A stretch of DNA of 64,000 bases, from positions 1 to 64,000 of the forward strand of contig VOPR01000025.1 of the NCBI GenBank assembly GCA_009594995.1. The letters are read 5' to 3'. Below are positions 35,517-43,126 of the stretch, one piece after another; the stretch's first letter is position 1, and every line of letters begins with the position of its first letter. A program made the translations under genes and the position numbers. The stretch is from Nitrospira sp. (GTDB lineage: Bacteria > Nitrospirota > Nitrospiria > Nitrospirales > Nitrospiraceae). The notes under the pieces are model-generated. The model was given only the letters and a program-made list of their open reading frames with translations. It was not told the origin of the DNA and did not search any database.

Positions 35517-36095
35517 TTAAATCGAATGCGGCTCCAAGAATACGGATTTGGAGAGCTTCGCGAAAAATTGCTGATAAATCTCGGGATCTCGAATCATTTC
35601 CATTTTTTGTTCACCGGGTGGGATGTAGTTGCGATCGGCCTGCCCATCGCCTTTCCATACGACCCGATAGAACATGATACGGACTTCCTGCCGCGCATGG
35701 TCCTCATTCATCGGGCGCGTCACGATCGTCGCCGCAATTTTTTGATGCAGGTCGATCGGCATGACCAGGTGACCGAGCGACAGGAGCCAGACAAGAAAGC
35801 GGTTGCGATACTGGCCATATTCACGCGCGCTTCGCTCTTTCGCCGCCCGCAGAAAGCCCACTTCGCGCACGCTCTCCTCGACCTGAAACCCCAGATCCTG
35901 TAACGCTGCGGCCGAGGCCGACAACAATTCGTGATCGGCCCCCGTGTCAAAAAGCCGGGTTTGCATGGCCCGGTTGGCACTGCTTTCAGGTGAGAGCTGA
36001 AAAAACTCCGCCGGCTGCGTCCGCTGGGCGCAACCGGTCACCAATGCAGACAGAGTCAGGCCCGCGATGAGAAGCGCGGAACGCCGCAGACCCAT
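35517..36095 (-). CDS. Lipoprotein of tandem paralogue family, copy 1
   Basis: From the ATG at 36095 the signal peptide ends in 'LVTGC' (Cys-22). The shared family pattern is 'MQTRLFDTGADHELLSASAA', 'LQDLGFQVEESVREVGFLRA' and 'YQQFFAKLSKSVFLEPHS'. A hydrophobic insert ('RFLVWLLSLGHLVMPIDL') not present in copy 2 could be membrane-associated. The frame is open to 36161, but that would overlap the BamE-like gene. It follows that gene by 13 bases. Confidence 0.8.
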   Translation of the reverse strand: MGLRRSALLIAGLTLSALVTGCAQRTQPAEFFQLSPESSANRAMQTRLFDTGADHELLSASAAALQDLGFQVEESVREVGFLRAAKERSAREYGQYRNRFLVWLLSLGHLVMPIDLHQKIAATIVTRPMNEDHARQEVRIMFYRVVWKGDGQADRNYIPPGEQKMEMIRDPEIYQQFFAKLSKSVFLEPHSI

Positions 36096-36108
36096 CGGAC
36101 AACGCCGT

Positions 36109-36510
36109 TCAGAATTGTGTGGAATTATAGGCAAAGTCTCTGACCTTCTTGTCTTCGTCATACTTGATGATGATGGTCAGCGTGCGCTGACGTTGCGAGC
36201 TAGAGTGGTCGCTGGAATTCGCGCCGAGGATAATCAGCCCTGCGTAGGATGAACTGGACGTGTCCACACGATCCGTCGACACTTTGTCGTAGATCCACAC
36301 TTCGCGACGCTTGTCGTCCGTGGTGACAATGTTCGGCGATCCCAGGAGTTCTGCCACCTGCGCCGCGGACATCCCGACTTTGACCTCGCCCTGTACGCGC
36401 CCGACGGTCAAGCGGTCTTCTTTAATCTCGGCCTGTTTTCCACCGCAACCGGTGAGCCCGATCGCGACACAGATTCCCACCAGCGCCAACCCCCATTGCA
36501 TGTGTCTCAT
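36109..36510 (-). CDS. BamE/OmlA (SmpA)-like lipoprotein
   Basis: The signal peptide ends in 'GLTGC' (Cys-22). The core 'VKVGMSAAQVAELLGSPNIV' followed by 'REVWIYDK' is the SmpA/OmlA signature, as in BamE, a small lipoprotein of the outer-membrane protein assembly machine. A serine-rich insert and the C-terminal 'TLTIIIKYDEDKKV' complete the fold. It is not clear that this is the true BamE, because the domain occurs in many small lipoproteins. The ATG at 36510 has AGGGGG upstream. It is the first gene of a four-lipoprotein operon. Confidence 0.82.
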   Translation of the reverse strand: MRHMQWGLALVGICVAIGLTGCGGKQAEIKEDRLTVGRVQGEVKVGMSAAQVAELLGSPNIVTTDDKRREVWIYDKVSTDRVDTSSSSYAGLIILGANSSDHSSSQRQRTLTIIIKYDEDKKVRDFAYNSTQF

Positions 36511-36643
36511 CGTCTGCGTCCCCCTTCTTCTCGTAGCCGTGCACCCAATCACCTGCCCCATCTTATCCTGCGTTCATGCCTGAGGCAAAGCGGGATCTGC
36601 AGGAATCGTCGCAACAACGTCCAGCCTGCCATTCTCGGATGGC

Positions 36644-36671
36644 TGGACAATTGCCCAGACGCAGCTACAAT
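36644..36671 (+). promoter_or_regulatory. Predicted sigma-70-type promoter
   Basis: TGGACA (36644-36649) and TACAAT (36666-36671), each 5 of 6 to consensus, are 16 bases apart. The start near 36678 would leave a short leader containing GGAGG before the ATG at 36693. The TGGACA overlaps one arm of a CCAGCC/GGCTGG inverted repeat. Confidence 0.55.
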
Positions 36672-36692
36672 GTTCTCAGTGGAGGTGACTGT

Positions 36693-37205
36693 ATGCCGAT
36701 GCCGGATGCCATGCCGAACGACTCCGTACAGACCGCTTGCGATACGCTTATCGCCCAGGCGCGAACCGGCGTATTGTTGACCGTGAGGAACGGTCACCCC
36801 TTCGGCTCACATGCCACCTATGTGCTCGGAGAAGACTGGTCCCGCGTCTATCTCCACCTCAGCAGGCTGGCGTTACATACCCAGCATCTCCTCGAAGATC
36901 CCCGCGTCAGCCTATTTATTGCTGAACCGGATGGACCGGAAAAGAATCCATCATCCTTGCAGCGCCTTAACTTGCAAGGGACTGCCGCCGTTCTGCCCCC
37001 GACCCACGACACGTATGACAAGGTGAAAGAACGCTACCTGACCAAATTCCCCCGATCACACATGATGTTTGGTTTTGGCGACTTCGCCTTGTGGGAGCTA
37101 CAGATGCAAGATGCCCATCTGGTTCTAGGATTCGGCCAGGCCTATCAGTCCCACTCGGCCTCGCCGAAAGACTGGCACCACCAGAAGCCGGAGAAAAAAA
37201 CCTGA
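36693..37205 (+). CDS. Pyridoxamine-5'-phosphate-oxidase-like / HugZ-type split-barrel protein
   Basis: The 170-residue sequence follows the flavin-binding split-barrel fold: 'TGVLLTVRNGHPFGSHATYV', 'YLHLSRLALHTQHLLEDPRV', 'LQRLNLQGTAAVLP' and 'WELQMQDAHLVLGFGQAY'. The last segment resembles the HugZ-like group, which binds FMN or haem. Substrate and cofactor cannot be assigned. The ATG at 36693 is chosen because GGAGG is 7 bases upstream; the open frame extends further back through the promoter. The gene is monocistronic or leads into an unrelated 160-base gap. Confidence 0.82.
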   Translation: MPMPDAMPNDSVQTACDTLIAQARTGVLLTVRNGHPFGSHATYVLGEDWSRVYLHLSRLALHTQHLLEDPRVSLFIAEPDGPEKNPSSLQRLNLQGTAAVLPPTHDTYDKVKERYLTKFPRSHMMFGFGDFALWELQMQDAHLVLGFGQAYQSHSASPKDWHHQKPEKKT

Positions 37206-37324
37206 CCGCTCAACGCGGACTCACTCTCTCCATCCTCGATATCTCCTGAGACTGCTCTCCCGTTTCCCCTCCAAAGCACTACCGACACGACCGAATGCCC
37301 GATAGTGGTTTCCGTTCCCAGCAC

Positions 37325-37363
37325 AGTACTCTCCGTTGAGTCACGAATTCACCGGAGAGTACT
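37325..37363 (+). promoter_or_regulatory. 11-bp inverted repeat that would sequester the VanZ ribosome-binding site
   Basis: AGTACTCTCCG (37325-37335) and CGGAGAGTACT (37353-37363) are perfect complements around a 17-base loop. The right arm contains GGAGAG, the only plausible ribosome-binding site for the ATG at 37370. As RNA the hairpin would hide that site; as DNA it could be a repressor operator. Confidence 0.5.
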
Positions 37364-37369
37364 CCTCAT

Positions 37370-37810
37370 ATGCTGTTCGCCGCCGCAGTCACCCTCAGCT
37401 ACATGTTGCTATTGGTTATTCTTGCCGTAGCTGCTCCGGGAACCGGAGTAGGAGGTTCGCTCATTGAGCTCGTGCCCGGGAGTTGGCGCGATTGGGCCCA
37501 TGTGCCGGCCTATGGCCTGTTGGGGTGGATGGTGATGTGGGGATTTCGCCGTCGAGGCTGGCCGGTCATCCACGCGGCATCGGTCGGAATCCTGGTTACA
37601 GCCGTATTCGGACTCTGGACGGAAGTGATGCAAGGCACGGCACCAGGACGAGAAGCTTCCCTCCACGATATCTGGAATGACCTGCTGGGCGGCATGATCG
37701 CCGCCGCGCTTCTGCTGTGGCAGCAGAGCGAGCTCAATCTGTCAAAGCGATCTGTTCGGGCGCGAAGCATGAACCTGCATCATCGGACGAAAGGAACGGG
37801 GTTGAAATGA
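37370..37810 (+). CDS. VanZ-like membrane protein
   Basis: This is a 146-residue inner-membrane protein with four helices and the VanZ-like pattern: 'DWAHVPAYGLLGWMVMW', 'GLWTEVMQGTAPGREASLHD' and 'IWNDLLGGMIAAALLL'. VanZ proteins are widespread and mostly uncharacterised; one confers teicoplanin resistance in enterococci. Nothing here suggests resistance. The ATG follows a hairpin that covers the ribosome-binding site. The stop overlaps the PilZ ATG in ATGA, so the two are coupled. Confidence 0.85.
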   Translation: MLFAAAVTLSYMLLLVILAVAAPGTGVGGSLIELVPGSWRDWAHVPAYGLLGWMVMWGFRRRGWPVIHAASVGILVTAVFGLWTEVMQGTAPGREASLHDIWNDLLGGMIAAALLLWQQSELNLSKRSVRARSMNLHHRTKGTGLK

Positions 37811-38148
37811 ACGCTGCGTATCGCGAACGTGGGGCCAGGCGCATTCCCGTGCAGTACCCGATCTACTATTCGAATGGCGCCTTTCAAACCATCGGCGTGA
37901 CCGAAGACTTCAATATCGCCGGGGGGCGTGTTCGCGGGAAAGAAGCCGTCACCGTCGGCATGGAGCTGGTGGTCATCGTGATTCAGGCGACACCTGAGGC
38001 GCCCATGCTGATTCGTCGAGCGACCGTACGCTGGTCAAAAGGTCATGATTTCGGCATCGCCCTGTCCGGTGTTCCCCCGCAGTCGGAATCCGAACTCAAG
38101 GCTATGGCCAAAGTGATGTTGCCGGGCCTTTGGTCCTGCCTGAACTAA
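37807..38148 (+). CDS. PilZ domain protein, 113 aa
   Basis: This is a single PilZ domain, the c-di-GMP receptor fold. The N-terminal 'RERGARRIPVQYPIYY' resembles the RxxxR motif and 'DFNIAGGRVRG' resembles D/NxSxxG, though 'NIAGG' departs from the consensus Ser. Binding of c-di-GMP is therefore likely but not certain. The ATG overlaps the VanZ stop. The gene converges with the microprotein gene, 3 bases apart. Confidence 0.78.
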   Translation: MNAAYRERGARRIPVQYPIYYSNGAFQTIGVTEDFNIAGGRVRGKEAVTVGMELVVIVIQATPEAPMLIRRATVRWSKGHDFGIALSGVPPQSESELKAMAKVMLPGLWSCLN

Positions 38149-38151
38149 GCG

Positions 38152-38274
38152 TTATTTGTGCTGTGAATGATCCAATGGATGCCGCGGCGCGGCGAAAAAC
38201 ATCTCCATCAACGCGAAGAACATCATGAGGAGCGCGCCGAGCCCGATAGCCACAGCCCAGTTTTCCCACGACAT
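38152..38274 (-). CDS. 40-aa single-helix membrane microprotein
   Basis: The gene runs from the ATG at 38272-38274 to the TAA at 38152-38154. AGGAGG lies at ideal spacing upstream. The product has one hydrophobic helix ('AVAIGLGALLMMFFALMEMF') and a polar, His-containing tail, so it is a membrane microprotein of the size that often joins a larger membrane complex. It lies downstream of the 315-residue membrane protein gene, behind a strong hairpin. No family is recognised. Confidence 0.7.
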   Translation of the reverse strand: MSWENWAVAIGLGALLMMFFALMEMFFAAPRHPLDHSQHK

Positions 38275-38291
38275 AGTCGACCTCCTCTGAA

Positions 38292-38322
38292 ACCCTGGGA
38301 ATCGCCCATCGATTCCCAGGGT
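38292..38322 (-). terminator. Perfect 13-bp hairpin after the 315-aa membrane protein gene
   Basis: ACCCTGGGAATCG (38292-38304) and CGATTCCCAGGGT (38310-38322) pair perfectly around a 5-base loop. It begins 6 bases after the stop of the upstream gene. Only a short TTT follows on the minus strand, so it may terminate partially and let some transcripts continue into the microprotein gene. Confidence 0.6.
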
Positions 38323-38328
38323 GATCCG

Positions 38329-39276
38329 TTATCGTCCCGACCGGTGCAGTTGCAGTAGCGTCTCCAGCTTCCACAGGGGGATGCTCTCCACCTCGCCCTT
38401 CCGGCTGCTGAACGCGAGCCCGCCCACGAACAAGGCAATCAGCCCCACGCAAGCCAGTATCAGGGATCCGCGAGACACGTCCGCGCTCGCGCTCCTGTGG
38501 TTCGCAACCACTGTTCGCTCGGCCGACATGTTTTCCAACAGCGCCAACCGATCCATCAACGCATCGGTTCGCATAGCCGCAACCGTCGCACTGGCAAGCT
38601 GAATCTGCCGATCAGCCTTGGCCTCAGCATAGTTTTCCTGGGCTTGCGTCACCTGAACGACAGCTCGCCCGATTCGCTCCTGGACCGCCGAGGTCATCCG
38701 ATCCTCATCCTGGATCGCGTCGACGATCGACCGGCCAATGGCCGCCTGTCTCGTCGCCTCGAATTGGTCATGCATGCGCTGTCCGGTCAACTCGGCTGTC
38801 CTGATCAGATTGGTGTTGAAGTCGCCGGCATATTGGTCAGCTGAGAGAATTCCGCTCGAAATTCCACGCCGGGTCTGATTGACGACCGCCTTGCCCATCA
38901 CATACTGCATCCGAGCGCGATGATCAGCCTCCTGCCCGAACGCGTGCAATTCGGCCAATACAAGCGGACTCAGCAGCGTAGTGGACATCAGCTCTGATTC
39001 ACTGACCGCACGATTGAGTTCCATGGCAGAAGCCGACAATGCCGAGCCGGCCTCCCGATCGAGCAACAAATCTTGCACGATGGCCTGCCCTAGCACAGGC
39101 TGCAGATACTGCATGCCTGCGGATGGATCACTGGCGACGATAGTGGCCTGCATGGTCGGAGCAATCGGGGCCTGCCAAAAGCCATCAGCAGCCGTGACTA
39201 GTAAGTAGCCTCCGAATAGCGTGGCAACCAATCCTATGGCTGCCATAACATCAACGAGGTCATATTTGCGTCCCAT
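38329..39276 (-). CDS. Membrane protein with large periplasmic domain, 315 aa
   Basis: There is one membrane helix near the N-terminus (about residues 10-30) and another near the C-terminus (about 270-290). Between them lie about 235 mostly helical residues rich in Ala, Gln and Met ('QAQENYAEAKADRQIQLASA'), which could form a periplasmic coiled coil. The last 25 residues are cytoplasmic. The overall shape recalls chemoreceptor sensor regions without the signalling domain. GGAGGG precedes the ATG. I do not recognise the family. A hairpin and a microprotein gene follow. Confidence 0.75.
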   Translation of the reverse strand: MGRKYDLVDVMAAIGLVATLFGGYLLVTAADGFWQAPIAPTMQATIVASDPSAGMQYLQPVLGQAIVQDLLLDREAGSALSASAMELNRAVSESELMSTTLLSPLVLAELHAFGQEADHRARMQYVMGKAVVNQTRRGISSGILSADQYAGDFNTNLIRTAELTGQRMHDQFEATRQAAIGRSIVDAIQDEDRMTSAVQERIGRAVVQVTQAQENYAEAKADRQIQLASATVAAMRTDALMDRLALLENMSAERTVVANHRSASADVSRGSLILACVGLIALFVGGLAFSSRKGEVESIPLWKLETLLQLHRSGR

Positions 39277-39377
39277 GGCGCCCTCCTTCCTGCCTCAGGT
39301 AAGCCGGCGCGTGGCAAACAGGCAGGATGCCGGCACGCCGGGAGCAGAACCGCACGGGGACTTAATCGTCTTTGCAT
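39234..39377 (-). CDS. Candidate leader ORF overlapping the start of the 315-aa membrane protein gene
   Basis: AAGGAGG lies 6 bases before an ATG (39375-39377) that opens a 47-codon frame ending at 39234, 42 bases inside the next gene. The peptide is Arg/Pro/Ala-rich ('MQRRLSPRAVLLPACRH') with no recognisable domain. The strong ribosome-binding site argues for translation, possibly to couple or regulate the downstream gene. It could equally be chance. Confidence 0.3.
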   Translation of the reverse strand: MQRRLSPRAVLLPACRHPACLPRAGLPEAGRRAPWDANMTSLMLWQP

Positions 39378-39767
39378 CAACAGGCCTCCTTTGAGAAAGG
39401 TGATACCTGCGCCACGCGAATGTATTCCCTCGGCCGACGAAGGCTCGGAGCGCATGCCGAAGGTACCTACCGCGATATGTCGAAGGTGAACAGAACCGAA
39501 TGGAGGGGACGGGACAAGACTGTCTTGGTCAATGCCGCGGTCATGTTTGCCACGGAGGACCATTCGACCACCTGCAGAAAGGGTGGTACTGAAGCGATGA
39601 ATACAGTCTACGCTTCGAAAAAAAACCGGTCAATACGGGAAAAGTTGAGGCCCGGCGCGGGTTGCCGGCTATCGTAGTTCAGCATGCGATACAACCCCTC
39701 TGTTCCAGAGAAGGCCATGAGCATCTGGTAGGATGTCAGCAGATGGTTCTTTAGATGGAGGTCGGCT
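39277..39767. other. 491-bp divergent intergenic region
   Basis: Apart from the candidate leader ORF at its left edge, no gene is supported. A GC-rich stretch with GCCGGC-type short repeats lies at 39303-39346, and an A-rich tract at 39616-39625. It separates the divergent membrane protein gene and the exported protein gene. No promoter stands out. Confidence 0.3.
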
Positions 39768-40229
39768 ATGCCAACCGTTGCTCTGGTGGTGCTCCTCGCC
39801 ATCTGGTGGGCTACCGATCCGATCTCCAATGCGGATGCACAGCCAATGCTCCTTCAACAATCGGGCGGGACCACCGGTACATTGTCCCCGTTAGGTAACG
39901 GCGACGCCCTGTATTCTGATGCACACGGCAATAAAGGCTCGACGCAGCTTGGATCAGGTCTCCCCTCTCACAGCTTCAGTTCGCCCCACGGTGCCACTGC
40001 GGGCACGGTTACCCCCTTTGGAACGCCGAGGCCGCCGAATCTCCTGACGCCTGCGCCTCTCCTACCACTCCATCCGAAAGGGATGGCCACTCCCCGGCCA
40101 CACACCCCTGCCCCCACCTACCAGCAAGGGCGACCCAGTTCGCCGCTCGGACGGCCGTCACATCAGCCTGCACAAGAGTGGAACAGTAACCCGCTGCCGC
40201 GGAATCGACAGCCCGAAGAGGATGGTTGA
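39768..40229 (+). CDS. Pro/Ser/Gly-rich exported protein, 153 aa
   Basis: A short signal peptide ('VALVVLLAIWWATDPISNAD', cleavage near 'NADA') precedes a low-complexity mature part rich in Gly, Ser, Pro and His. It has no cysteine or motif I recognise and is probably disordered. GGAGG lies 8 bases before the ATG. It is 32 bases upstream of lnt on the same strand, so the two may be cotranscribed. Confidence 0.65.
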   Translation: MPTVALVVLLAIWWATDPISNADAQPMLLQQSGGTTGTLSPLGNGDALYSDAHGNKGSTQLGSGLPSHSFSSPHGATAGTVTPFGTPRPPNLLTPAPLLPLHPKGMATPRPHTPAPTYQQGRPSSPLGRPSHQPAQEWNSNPLPRNRQPEEDG

Positions 40230-40261
40230 ATCTACTCAACGCTTTCGTTAAGTTAGCGTGA

Positions 40262-41896
40262 ATGACCATCTCCCGCGCACGCCTCATCCTGCTTGCCTGC
40301 GCGAGCGGTTTTCTTTACCCCCTCTCATTTCCGGCATTCGACCTCGGCATCGTGGCCTGGTTCGCCCTGGTCCCCCTGCATATTGCCGTCGAATATGTCT
40401 CGCCACGTCGCGCCTTCCGCGTAGGCTGGCTCGCCGGAACACTCGCCTTTACCGGCGCCATGTTCTGGGTCATCACCGCCATGAACGTCTACGGCAAAGT
40501 ACCGTTCCCGATCGCCACGCTGGTCATGCTCTTACTCACGGTCTATCTCGGCCTCTACCTGGCTGTGTATGCCGGTGCGCTTTCGTGGATCAGGACGGCC
40601 TTCCCGACACTCGGATTTCTGCCGGCGCCCTTTTTATGGGTGACGCTGGAACTCATCCGCACCTATTTTCTGTCCGGATTGCCATGGGCGCTGTTCGGCT
40701 ATTCCCAATATCAATGGCTCTCCATCATTCAGTTTGCCGACCACTTCGGCGTCTATGGCGTCTCGTTTCTCCTGGTGCTGGTCAACGCCGCCCTCGCGGA
40801 AACATTGATCTGGAGTTTCAAAGCCTACCGCGGTTTCCAGATTCGTTCGTTCCCTTGGCCTTCCTCGGTTGCGGCTGCGGCGGGATTCGGTGTAGCCCTG
40901 TTTTATGGCACAAGCGTCCTGTCTGCTGCCCAACATGTCAGCCCTCGCATGCTGTCTGTGGGAGTCGTCCAACCCAACGTCGAGCAGGCCCAAAAATGGG
41001 ATGTGGCTTTCCGCCAGGAAACCATGTCTCGGTACGATCGCCTTACCGCCGCGCTGGGAGAGAACCTTGATCTCATCGTGTGGCCGGAAGCTGCCACGCC
41101 CTTCGTCTTCGAAATGGAACCGCAGTACCGCGCCGTCGTGAACGACATGGCGCACCGTGCCGGAGCCCCGCTGTTGTTTGGCAGTCCGGCGCTGCGGCGA
41201 CATCCCGACGGAAAACCGTTCTTACTCAACAGCGCGTACCTACTTGCGACGGACGGTCAGATCCTCGGTCGCTACGACAAACAACATCTGGTTCCATTCG
41301 GCGAGTACATTCCGTTCCACAACTCACTCCTGTTTTTCCTCGACAAGCTCGTCGAAGGAATCGGTGACTTCGAAGCCGGTCCCGGCTCGACGTTATTGAT
41401 GTTCAAACCCCATGAGAAGACCCCGCCGCTGGCTGCTGCGGCCACGAACGCGGATTTCCATCTGAAGTTCGGCGTGGTCATTTGTTACGAAGTGATCTTC
41501 CCCAACTTGGTGCGTCAGTTTGCGGCCAACGGGGCGGATTTCATGGTCACGGTGACGAACGACGCCTGGTTCGGTCCTTCGTCCGCGCCCTATCAACATT
41601 TTGGGATGGTGGTCTTTCGCGCCGTGGAGAATCATGTCGCATTCGCACGGGCGGCCAATACCGGGATCTCCGGGTTCATCGACCCCTATGGGCGCGTCCT
41701 GCAACAGTCACCCATCTTTACTCAGGATGCCTTGCGCGGAACGATTCCGGTGAGTCACCAGCAGACCTTTTACTCCCAATACGGTGATCTCTTTGCGTAT
41801 GCCTGTGCTATACTCATCGCGCTTTTGTGCCTGACCGGCTACTTCTCGCACGATACAGAGCCAGCCGGTGGAGAACCTGCCGGGCGACCAGCCTGA
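40262..41896 (+). CDS. lnt: Apolipoprotein N-acyltransferase Lnt
   Basis: This is the inner-membrane enzyme that adds the third acyl chain to lipoproteins, completing the pathway begun by Lgt. N-terminal membrane helices (about residues 1-215) are followed by a nitrilase-like domain with the triad Glu-276 ('VWPEAATPF'), Lys-340 ('[12 protein letters not shown]') and Cys-408 ('[11 protein letters not shown]'). A final membrane helix lies near residue 520. Length is 544 residues, slightly above average. The ATG at 40262 has only a weak upstream site. The next gene is prfB, starting 18 bases later. Confidence 0.96.
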   Translation: MTISRARLILLACASGFLYPLSFPAFDLGIVAWFALVPLHIAVEYVSPRRAFRVGWLAGTLAFTGAMFWVITAMNVYGKVPFPIATLVMLLLTVYLGLYLAVYAGALSWIRTAFPTLGFLPAPFLWVTLELIRTYFLSGLPWALFGYSQYQWLSIIQFADHFGVYGVSFLLVLVNAALAETLIWSFKAYRGFQIRSFPWPSSVAAAAGFGVALFYGTSVLSAAQHVSPRMLSVGVVQPNVEQAQKWDVAFRQETMSRYDRLTAALGENLDLIVWPEAATPFVFEMEPQYRAVVNDMAHRAGAPLLFGSPALRRHPDGKPFLLNSAYLLATDGQILGRYDKQHLVPFGEYIPFHNSLLFFLDKLVEGIGDFEAGPGSTLLMFKPHEKTPPLAAAATNADFHLKFGVVICYEVIFPNLVRQFAANGADFMVTVTNDAWFGPSSAPYQHFGMVVFRAVENHVAFARAANTGISGFIDPYGRVLQQSPIFTQDALRGTIPVSHQQTFYSQYGDLFAYACAILIALLCLTGYFSHDTEPAGGEPAGRPA

Positions 41897-41914
41897 GAGA
41901 GAAAGGACCGTGCC

Positions 41915-43058
41915 ATGTTGGATGATGTCCGGACCCGTGTGCGAACCCTCGGTGAACAGTTGGCTCAGCTACGGGGGCATCTTTGACCTGGCTCGGATGA
42001 CTGCTGAACTCAACGACATCGACGTTAAAACCTCCCAGCCGGATTTTTGGAAAGATACGCAGGCTGCTGCCAAGGTGAACCGGCGCAAGGCCGCGCTGGA
42101 TCGCGAATTGTCCCGCTGGCGGGACACCGAACGGCGCCAGAGCGACATCGAGGCGCTCCTGGAACTGGCGCTGGAGTCTGGTGACGCCGGACTGGAACAG
42201 GAACTCACGGCCGAACTCGGCCCGTTCGAAAAAGCCGTCGCGCAGTTCCGCATCGAGTTGCTGCTCTCGGGCGAGCTGGATGCCAACAACGCCATCTTTG
42301 CCATCCATCCCGGCGCCGGAGGCACCGAATCACAAGACTGGGCGCAAATGCTCCTCCGCATGTATGTGCGGTGGGCCGAGCAAAAGGGATTCAAGGTCGA
42401 GACATTGGATTTGCAGGGCGGCGATGAGGCGGGTATCAAGAGCGCGACGTTGTCAGTGACCGGCCCCTACGCCTATGGCTACTTGAAAGCCGAAGCCGGG
42501 GTCCATCGTCTCGTGCGAATCTCCCCGTTCGACGCGAACAAACGACGGCATACGTCCTTCGCCTCGGTGTTCGTCTATCCCGAACTCGACGACGATGTGC
42601 AGGTGGTGATCGAGGACAAGGATCTCCGCGTCGACACCTTCCGGGCCGGTGGCGCCGGCGGGCAGAACGTGAATAAGGTGGAAACGGCGATTCGCATCAC
42701 TCACATTCCCACAGGCATCGTGGTGCAATGCCAAAACGAACGGTCCCAGCTCCAAAATCGTAACGGGGCCATGAAAATTCTGAGAGCCCGTCTGTTTGAA
42801 GTGGAACAGCGCAAGAAGGAAGCCGAGTTCAACGCGATCGTCGGCGAGAAGAAAGACATCGCCTGGGGCAGCCAGATCCGCTCCTACGTCTTCCAACCCT
42901 ATCAAATGGTCAAAGACCACCGGACGGGACACGAAGTCGGCCAGGTGTCTGCTGTAATGGACGGCGATTTAGACGGATTCATCGAGGCCTATCTCCAGAG
43001 AAAGATGACCGGCGGCAAGGCTCCCGAGCCGGTCGCCATGAAAGACGACGATTTATAG
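41915..43058 (+). CDS. prfB: Peptide chain release factor 2, with programmed +1 frameshift
   Basis: RF2 ends translation at UGA and UAA. The gene is in two frames: 23 codons from the ATG at 41915 end at an in-frame TGA (41984-41986), and the rest continues from GAC at 41985 in the +1 frame, giving about 380 residues. The shift site CTTTGAC is preceded by the internal Shine-Dalgarno-like GGGGG, as in E. coli, where RF2 autoregulates itself. The stop-codon-reading motif '[11 protein letters not shown]' (SPF) and the catalytic '[17 protein letters not shown]' (GGQ) are present. GAGAAAGGA precedes the ATG. The C-terminus is a little longer than usual. Confidence 0.96.
41972..41987 (+). promoter_or_regulatory. 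prfB programmed frameshift site
   Basis: The stretch CGGGGGCATCTTTGAC combines a purine-rich internal Shine-Dalgarno-like sequence, a 3-base spacing, and the slippery CTT before the UGA stop, the classical arrangement. When RF2 is scarce the ribosome slips one base forward. Confidence 0.92.
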
Positions 43059-43126
43059 ATTAGGACACCTATCCCGTGACGCGTCGCGCGCGACCCACGA
43101 GATACGAACGACGAGAGACCCCATCA

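Noticed and set aside
41868..41983. Upstream extension of the main prfB frame as a conventional start
   Set aside because: The true N-terminus is in the other frame, joined by the programmed frameshift; the extension overlaps lnt and resembles no RF2.
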